From a bacterium (GTDB lineage: Bacteria; UBA6262; WVXT01), in NCBI GenBank assembly GCA_035530055.1, contig DATKVN010000105.1:1-19816 (forward strand): DNA of 19,816 bases, in the 5' to 3' direction. Positions 15,533-19,816 of this stretch are shown piece by piece. Below the pieces are notes generated by a model, which saw only the letters and a list, made by a program, of their open reading frames with translations, made no database searches and was not told where the DNA came from. Within the stretch, counting starts at the first letter, position 1, and each line of letters opens with the position of its first letter. Position numbers and translations under genes: made by a program.

Positions 15533-15935
15533 GATAAAATTGCGGGGGCACCATCTTCTGTGTCTCTATGGATTCCGTGGACTAGGTTATAATAAGGAAT
15601 TCGTGGAGAATATGCAGGGAATAGTAGATGGTATAAGAAAAAATCCGTCTATGGAGATTGAGGTGGTTGATGGTGTTGATGATATTTGCTCAGTGTGTCC
15701 CCATAATGTGGAAAATAGATGTAGTAGACCCGGAAGAAACATTGAAGAGTTTGACCAGGAAATCGTTGATAGGCTTAAGATAGATATTGGGAGAGAAATA
15801 GAATCAAAAAGTTTATTCAGTTTAGTAGAGGAAAGAATTCAGCCAGAGGAATTATCTATAATTTGTAAAGGATGCGAATGGCTTGAATTGGGCTTTTGTG
15901 AGGAGGAGTTACGTAAGAAGAACTGGTGGAAATGA
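15519..15935 (+). CDS. DUF1284 cysteine-rich protein
   Basis: Recognisable as the DUF1284 family by the N-terminal RGHHLLCLYGFRGLGYNKEF. Two cysteine groups follow, ICSVCPHNVENRC (CX2CX7C) and ICKGCEWLELGFC (CX2CX8C), which suggest iron-sulfur or zinc binding; no function is established. I place the start at CTG 15519 because GAGGAGG at 15505-15511 lies 7 bases before it, giving LKKDKIKLRGHHLL, like family members that begin with KLRGHH. The TTG at 15540 is the alternative but is 28 bases from that site. The chosen start overlaps the radical SAM gene by 14 bases; the end overlaps the receptor gene (ATGA). This coupling suggests the three act in one process. Confidence 0.75.
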   Translation: MKKDKIKLRGHHLLCLYGFRGLGYNKEFVENMQGIVDGIRKNPSMEIEVVDGVDDICSVCPHNVENRCSRPGRNIEEFDQEIVDRLKIDIGREIESKSLFSLVEERIQPEELSIICKGCEWLELGFCEEELRKKNWWK

Positions 15936-17767
15936 AGTTGAAGATTTCCCAAAAAATATTTCTAATTTTTCTCCTGCTTTTATTCAGGTGGAACCATCCT
16001 TTAGCTTCCTTTTTGGAAGAAGAATCCTATCTGGGCGATCTGGGTACAATAGTTATCACGGGCACAAGGATTCCCAGGCCTGCCTCTCTTATTTTGAGAA
16101 ATGTGAGCATCATCGGGCCTGATGAGATTAACTCCTCTCCTGTCCACTCGCCTATAGAGGTTTTAAAATATGCTCCTGGTGTTGACCTCCGGCAACGGGG
16201 TCCTTATGGGGTACAGGCTGACCTTGGCCTAAGGGGAGCTACTTTCCATCAGGTTCTGGTTCTCCTCGATGGAGTGCGTATGAATGACCCCCAGACGGCA
16301 CATCATAATCTCGATTTGCCGATAAACATGGAAGACCTGGAAAGGATTGAAATCCTTCACGGACATGGTTCCTCTGTCTATGGTGCCGACGCTTTTGGAG
16401 GGGTTATTAACTTTATCACCAAGGCTCCGGAACATCGTAAAGTAGGTTTTGAGTCTTTTGTTGGTAGCAACCGGACAAGTGGTGGGACTTTTTCCTTCTC
16501 TGATTGGTTGGGGAATTTTGGCACCCGCTTCTCTTTAGGAGGGAAGATGTCCGACGGTTACCGATTTGATACCGATTTTAAACACTTCTTTCTTTCCAAT
16601 AATTCTACTTTAGATTTTTCCAAGGGCTCTATCGACTTCTCCTTTGGGTATTTAGAAAAGGAGTTCGGAGCGAACGATTTCTATGGGAATTGGCCTTCCA
16701 AGGAGTGGACAAATACTATATTGGGAAGCATAAGAGCACAAACGGAAAAATGGAAAAATTTGGTAGTTGAGTCCAGATTATATTACCGCCAGCACGACGA
16801 CAAATATATTGGGGATATCACTGACCCTGATTCTTATGTGAACTATCACACTACTTACCTTTACGGAAGCGAAGTCCAGCTCAGAACTCAGTCAGAAAGA
16901 ATAGGAGAATTTGTGCTGGGCACAGAGGTGGCGAGAGAGGAATTAACGAGCGCCCGGTTAGGCGACCATTCGAATGTCAGAACAGCTGTCTACACAGAGT
17001 ACGGGGTCTCCTTAGGCAGAAAGTTTACTCTCAATCCAGGAATTAGAGTAGACTACCATTCGGGATGGGGCTGGCAGTCTTCTCCAGCAATGAATATAGG
17101 TTACCGTCTTTCCCGGCAGGTGAGGCTGCACTCTTCTTGGGGAAGGTCGTTTAGAGCTCCTGATTATACAGAGCTTTACTATCGGAGTCCTAAAAATGAA
17201 GGTAATTCCAGCCTGGTAGTTGAGGAGGCTTGGTCGTATGAGTTGGGAGGAGATTTTGGCTTAAATACCTGGTTACATTCCAGAACTACTCTCCTCTTCA
17301 GAAATGGACGGAATCTCATTGACTGGGTGTGGAATGATTCTCTGTCGAAGTGGAAAGCGGTGAACATTGGAAAAGTCTACACTTATGGAGTGGAGTCGCT
17401 TTTCGAAATTGAATTAAGGAGTTCAACTCGTCTCTCTCTTGGTTATACCTTTCTTAAATCGGAGGCGGGAGAGGTGGAAAATTATATTTGGAAGTATACT
17501 CCGAGCCATCCCCAACACCAGGTCTCCTTAGGAATTGGCTCTCCTCTTCCCTGGGGAATTCTTCAGAATTTAAAAGGGACATATAAATATAAACAGGGTA
17601 GCCATAAAAGAGGATATTTCATTCTCGATGCTCGGCTCTCCAAAACCTTGGGGCAGTTAGAATTTCACTTAGGGGCTACCAATCTCCTGGATGTCTCCTA
17701 CGAAGAGATATCAGGAGTGGTTATGCCTGGAATTTCGTTTGACAGTGGGATTAAATTACAGTTTTAA
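15932..17767 (+). CDS. TonB-dependent outer membrane receptor, BtuB-like
   Basis: 611 residues from the ATG at 15932, which overlaps the previous stop as ATGA; a GTG at 15926 is in frame. A signal peptide covers about 1-25, then the TonB-box-like TIVITGTR. The plug domain has PIEVLKYAPGVDLRQRGPYG, LGLRGATFHQVLVLLDGVRM and YGADAFGGVINFITK, followed by a 22-strand-type barrel ending in the terminal phenylalanine SFDSGIKLQF. Length is close to E. coli BtuB (614). The family imports cobalamins or siderophores using TonB energy. Its operon partner is a B12-binding radical SAM enzyme, which makes a cobamide substrate attractive but unproven; no B12 riboswitch is visible. Confidence 0.87.
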   Translation: MKLKISQKIFLIFLLLLFRWNHPLASFLEEESYLGDLGTIVITGTRIPRPASLILRNVSIIGPDEINSSPVHSPIEVLKYAPGVDLRQRGPYGVQADLGLRGATFHQVLVLLDGVRMNDPQTAHHNLDLPINMEDLERIEILHGHGSSVYGADAFGGVINFITKAPEHRKVGFESFVGSNRTSGGTFSFSDWLGNFGTRFSLGGKMSDGYRFDTDFKHFFLSNNSTLDFSKGSIDFSFGYLEKEFGANDFYGNWPSKEWTNTILGSIRAQTEKWKNLVVESRLYYRQHDDKYIGDITDPDSYVNYHTTYLYGSEVQLRTQSERIGEFVLGTEVAREELTSARLGDHSNVRTAVYTEYGVSLGRKFTLNPGIRVDYHSGWGWQSSPAMNIGYRLSRQVRLHSSWGRSFRAPDYTELYYRSPKNEGNSSLVVEEAWSYELGGDFGLNTWLHSRTTLLFRNGRNLIDWVWNDSLSKWKAVNIGKVYTYGVESLFEIELRSSTRLSLGYTFLKSEAGEVENYIWKYTPSHPQHQVSLGIGSPLPWGILQNLKGTYKYKQGSHKRGYFILDARLSKTLGQLEFHLGATNLLDVSYEEISGVVMPGISFDSGIKLQF

Positions 17768-17779
17768 GTAGAATTTTTT

Positions 17780-17826
17780 GGAGTCCTCCCGAAAGGGAGG
17801 AATAACCTTGCTCTCGCAAGGACTCC
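17780..17826 (+). ncRNA. candidate three-way-junction RNA in the bioY leader
   Basis: An outer stem GGAGT (17780-17784) / ACTCC (17822-17826) encloses two perfect hairpins. One is CCTCCC-GAAA-GGGAGG (17785-17800, a GNRA tetraloop); the other is CCTTGC-TCTC-GCAAGG (17806-17821). The linkers are 0, 5 and 0 bases. It lies 10 bases before the bioY Shine-Dalgarno. It could be a structured regulatory leader or a compound palindromic repeat. I do not recognise it as a known riboswitch class. Confidence 0.5.
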
Positions 17827-17845
17827 ACCTTTTCCGGAGCAAAAG

Positions 17846-18379
17846 ATGTTACTGAAAACGAAAGGAATGATTCTTTGTGCTCTTTTTGCAGCTTTGACTG
17901 CGGTGGGAGGATTGATTGCTGTTCCTTTACCTTTCACTCCTGTTCCTATTACTCTTCAGACATTTTTCATTTTTCTGGCAGGGGCTCTACTGGGGAAGTA
18001 TCTGGGGGCTTTAAGTCAACTGATATATCTTCTCCTGGGAGTTGTCGGACTTCCGGTTTTTGCTAAAGGCTCAAGTGGAATTGGTATTCTTCTGGGACCT
18101 ACTGGTGGGTACCTGATAGGGTTTATCCCTGCTGCTTTCCTTATTGGGTGTATATTGGAGAGAAGAGAGAAGCCTCCCTTGGGATTAATATTTCTGGCTA
18201 TGGTGGTGGGACTTCTGGCGATATATCTTCCGGGAGTGGGCTGGTTGATGTGGGTAGCCAGGTTGAGTCTGGTGAAGGGGCTCCTTTTGGGAGTTCTGCC
18301 CTTTTTGCCTGGGGATGCAGTTAAGATTGTGGTGGGCGCATTGATTGTGGGGAGGGCAATGCGACTAAGGAGAGAATAG
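17846..18379 (+). CDS. bioY: BioY, biotin transporter substrate-binding (S) component
   Basis: A 177-residue, very hydrophobic protein with about six transmembrane segments. BioY hallmarks are present: PLPFTPVPITLQTFFIFLAG near the N-terminus, GALLGKYLGALSQLIYLLLG, GLPVFAKGSSGIGILLGPTG and FLPGDAVKIVVGA near the end. It binds biotin in the membrane and normally works with the ECF ATPases and BioN/EcfT, none of which are in this window, so a shared energising module is likely elsewhere. GGAG (17836-17839) precedes the ATG by 6 bases. The gene lies 78 bases after the receptor in the same orientation. Confidence 0.93.
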   Translation: MLLKTKGMILCALFAALTAVGGLIAVPLPFTPVPITLQTFFIFLAGALLGKYLGALSQLIYLLLGVVGLPVFAKGSSGIGILLGPTGGYLIGFIPAAFLIGCILERREKPPLGLIFLAMVVGLLAIYLPGVGWLMWVARLSLVKGLLLGVLPFLPGDAVKIVVGALIVGRAMRLRRE

Positions 18380-18403
18380 AAAAAGTAGCCTGTCCCTTTT
18401 TTT
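18380..18403 (-). repeat. degenerate relative of the GGGACAGCGACC repeat
   Basis: AAAAAGTAGCCTGTCCCTTT resembles the inverted copy at 14060-14082 (AAAAATGGTCGCTGTCCCTA). It follows the bioY stop codon directly, and CCTGTC here can pair with GACAGG at 18407-18412, which overlaps the next promoter's -35. Confidence 0.45.
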
Positions 18404-18404
18404 C

Positions 18405-18433
18405 TTGACAGGGGGAGGGAATTCTTATAAGAT
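18405..18433 (+). promoter_or_regulatory. sigma-70 promoter of the tungstate uptake operon
   Basis: A perfect TTGACA at 18405-18410, a 17-base spacer and TAAGAT at 18428-18433 (4 of 6); the overlapping TATAAG at 18426 is an alternative. Transcription would begin just before the riboswitch-like leader, which fits well. Confidence 0.6.
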
Positions 18434-18445
18434 AATTTAAAAATA

Positions 18446-18541
18446 TTCTCCGAGCCATTTTATCTAAGTCTAAAAGATATGGTAAATGGCCGATAGAGTG
18501 TGCTGAGAAATTGGTGCACTTTCCGTGCTTGAGAAGGAGAA
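18446..18541 (+). promoter_or_regulatory. Moco/Tuco riboswitch-like leader
   Basis: The leader has the CTCCGAGCC ... GGCCGAT core I associate with the molybdenum/tungsten cofactor RNA motif. P1 pairs TTCTCC (18446-18451) with GGAGAA (18536-18541). P2 pairs GCCATTT (18454-18460) with AAATGGC (18484-18490), extended by TATCT (18461-18465) / AGATA (18475-18479). A further stem pairs AGTGTGC (18497-18503) with GTGCACT (18514-18520). A terminator follows immediately and the gene encodes a tungstate-binding protein. The pairing is read directly; class assignment is from recalled consensus. Whether it responds to Moco or the tungsten form cannot be decided here. Confidence 0.75.
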
Positions 18542-18544
18542 ATT

Positions 18545-18588
18545 AAGTCCAGTATTTTGCAAGCGCGGAATGCTGGATTTTTTATTTT
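18545..18588 (+). terminator. intrinsic terminator in the tupA leader (riboswitch expression platform)
   Basis: The stem TCCAGTATT (18548-18556) / AATGCTGGA (18569-18577) has one G-U pair, extends to 18545/18580, encloses a 12-base loop and is followed by a run of T with one A (to 18588). It sits between the riboswitch-like leader and the tupA Shine-Dalgarno, as expected for transcriptional attenuation. Confidence 0.75.
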
Positions 18589-18603
18589 GGAGTGGATAAG
18601 AGC

Positions 18604-19461
18604 ATGTTGCGCTGGCAAAAGACTTTGATGATAATTTTGGTGTTAATGACAATCTCCTATCTCTTCTTTTCCGGGATTGTTCTCATATTAGCCGGAAGAG
18701 GAAAGAAACCACAATTGACTTTAGCTACTACTACCAGCGTTCAGGACTCAGGACTTTTGGATGTTTTACTTCCACCATTTGAGATGGAGAATAGATGTAA
18801 AGTCAAAGTTATTGGTGTGGGGACAGGACAGGCGATTCGCCTGGCTAAAGAAGGAAATGTAGATGTGATTTTAGTCCACGACCCAGATCGAGAGGAGATG
18901 TTTGTGGAAGAGGGTTATGGAGTGAGAAGATATAACGTTATGTATAACGATTTTGTGATTGTTGGTCCGGAAGAAGACCCTGCTGATATTAAAGGTGGCA
19001 GGGAAGGAGTTAAAGCACTCAAGGAGATTGCAGCATCAAAATCTACCTTTATTTCTCGAGGAGACGATTCAGGAACACACAGGAAGGAGAGAGAACTGTG
19101 GAAGGTAGCGGGAATTAAGCCTTGTGGAGGCTGGTACATCGAAGCAGGCACAGGAATGGTGGGAACTTTGAGGATTGCAAATGAGAGGAGAGCATATACA
19201 TTGACTGATAGAGGAACTTATCTTGCACACAGAAAGGAGCTGGATTTAACTATTTTGATAGAAGGAGATGAGAATCTCTATAGCATAATTCCTCTTTCTA
19301 AAGAGAAGTATCCACATATAAATTACCAACTGGCAATGAAACTCATTGGGTTCATTACAGGTGTTGAGGGACAGGATATTATCAGGACTTACGGTCAAAA
19401 AGAGTATGGGCAGCCTCTCTTTTTTCCCTTGGCAATTTCTGGACTTATTGAGGAGAAATAA
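18604..19461 (+). CDS. tupA: TupA, tungstate ABC transporter substrate-binding protein
   Basis: 285 residues from the ATG at 18604, which has GGAG at 18589-18592; a GTG at 18592 is in frame but overlaps that site. An N-terminal membrane anchor/signal (about 8-32) is followed by the TupA hallmark LATTTSVQDSGLLDVLLPPF. Further family segments are GVGTGQAIRLAKEGNVDVIL, FISRGDDSGTHRKERELW, YIEAGTGMVGTLRIANERRA and YTLTDRGTYL. It captures tungstate outside the membrane for cofactors of W-dependent oxidoreductases. The upstream leader suggests repression by the finished cofactor. The permease gene begins on the last base of its stop codon. Confidence 0.92.
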   Translation: MLRWQKTLMIILVLMTISYLFFSGIVLILAGRGKKPQLTLATTTSVQDSGLLDVLLPPFEMENRCKVKVIGVGTGQAIRLAKEGNVDVILVHDPDREEMFVEEGYGVRRYNVMYNDFVIVGPEEDPADIKGGREGVKALKEIAASKSTFISRGDDSGTHRKERELWKVAGIKPCGGWYIEAGTGMVGTLRIANERRAYTLTDRGTYLAHRKELDLTILIEGDENLYSIIPLSKEKYPHINYQLAMKLIGFITGVEGQDIIRTYGQKEYGQPLFFPLAISGLIEEK

Positions 19462-19816
19462 TGCAGAATATTCTTAGTGCCTTAAATAAAGCTCTGGGTT
19501 TAATTATCTCTTTAGATAGAGAAGTCTTCAGTATTGTTTTACTCTCTTTCTCCGTCTCACTGACTGCTGTATTTTTCTCTTCCTTATTCAGTCTTCCCTT
19601 GAGCCTGTTACTTGCTCTGAAAAAATTTCCAGGGAACAGATTCATTGTGAATACTATAAATAGCTTGATGGCAGTGCCGGCAGTGGCCATTGGGCTGGTC
19701 ATTTATCTTCTCATCAGCCGGCGAGGACCCTTAGGGGTTCTGGAGCTACTTTATACACCTTGGGCTATGATTATTGCCCAGGCTGTTCTGGCTATTCCGA
19801 TTATCACCAGCCTTTC
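19461..19816 (+). CDS. tupB: TupB, tungstate ABC transporter permease (cut by window end)
   Basis: The ATG at 19461 shares a base with the tupA stop (TAATG) and the frame stays open to the window edge, giving 118 codons. It encodes MQNILSALNKALGLIISLDR, a transmembrane stretch (FSIVLLSFSVSLTAVFFSSL), LKKFPGNRFIVNTINSLMAV, then PAVAIGLVIYLLISRRGPLG. This is the N-terminal half of a TupB/ModB-like inner-membrane permease. Its ATPase partner TupC presumably lies further right. Confidence 0.88.
   Translation, partial: MQNILSALNKALGLIISLDREVFSIVLLSFSVSLTAVFFSSLFSLPLSLLLALKKFPGNRFIVNTINSLMAVPAVAIGLVIYLLISRRGPLGVLELLYTPWAMIIAQAVLAIPIITSL

Noticed and set aside
15532-15932. Cobalamin riboswitch for the BtuB-like receptor
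   Set aside because: The receptor gene directly overlaps the DUF1284 gene and no B12-box-like sequence is seen before the radical SAM gene.
18389-18412. Terminator after bioY (CCTGTC...GACAGG)
   Set aside because: The T-run is inside the loop, not after the stem; it fits better as a repeat relative overlapping the next promoter.

Overview
The window comes from a Gram-negative (diderm) bacterium: it encodes a TolC-type outer-membrane channel, a MacA/MacB tripartite pump, a TonB-dependent receptor and a CpxP/Spy-like periplasmic protein. Base composition is AT-rich, clearly more so at the left end (about 1-2800) than from 8 kb onward. An OYE-type FMN/Fe-S oxidoreductase, a B12-binding radical SAM enzyme, a tungstate transporter and a likely Moco/Tuco riboswitch point to an anaerobe. 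Several short palindromic repeat families between genes fit an uncultured lineage, but the phylum cannot be fixed from sequence alone. Almost every gene lies on the + strand.

Left part (1-6.5 kb), second-messenger signalling. An HD-GYP+PilZ protein, whose HD histidine is replaced by tyrosine, is followed by a LuxI/FeeM-like acyltransferase and two stand-alone PilZ proteins. Next come a soluble TPR-GAF histidine kinase and a response regulator with an HD-GYP output domain. Together they suggest a c-di-GMP circuit joined to a possible acyl signal. A fragment of a second kinase lies between the kinase and the regulator.

Middle part (6.5-12.6 kb), envelope stress and efflux. A truncated tolC 5' end precedes an ECF sigma factor that has a textbook ECF promoter (TGTAAC-N17-CGTC) in front of it. 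Then follow its zinc-finger anti-sigma factor, a small periplasmic Spy/CpxP-like protein, full-length TolC, a MacA adaptor with a short hairpin, and a MacB ABC transporter. The genes through macA are tightly packed or overlapping; macB follows after a palindromic repeat. This looks like a self-contained, self-sensing drug or metabolite export module.

Right part (12.6-19.8 kb). A lone OYE-family oxidoreductase is bracketed by copies of a GGGACAGCGACC repeat, and its stop codon lies inside one copy. An overlapping operon follows: B12-binding radical SAM protein, DUF1284 cysteine-rich protein and a BtuB-like TonB receptor. bioY comes next, with a compact three-way-junction sequence just upstream of its ribosome binding site. 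The window ends in a tungstate uptake operon (tupA and the start of tupB). That operon has a sigma-70 promoter, a leader matching the Moco/Tuco riboswitch and an intrinsic terminator.
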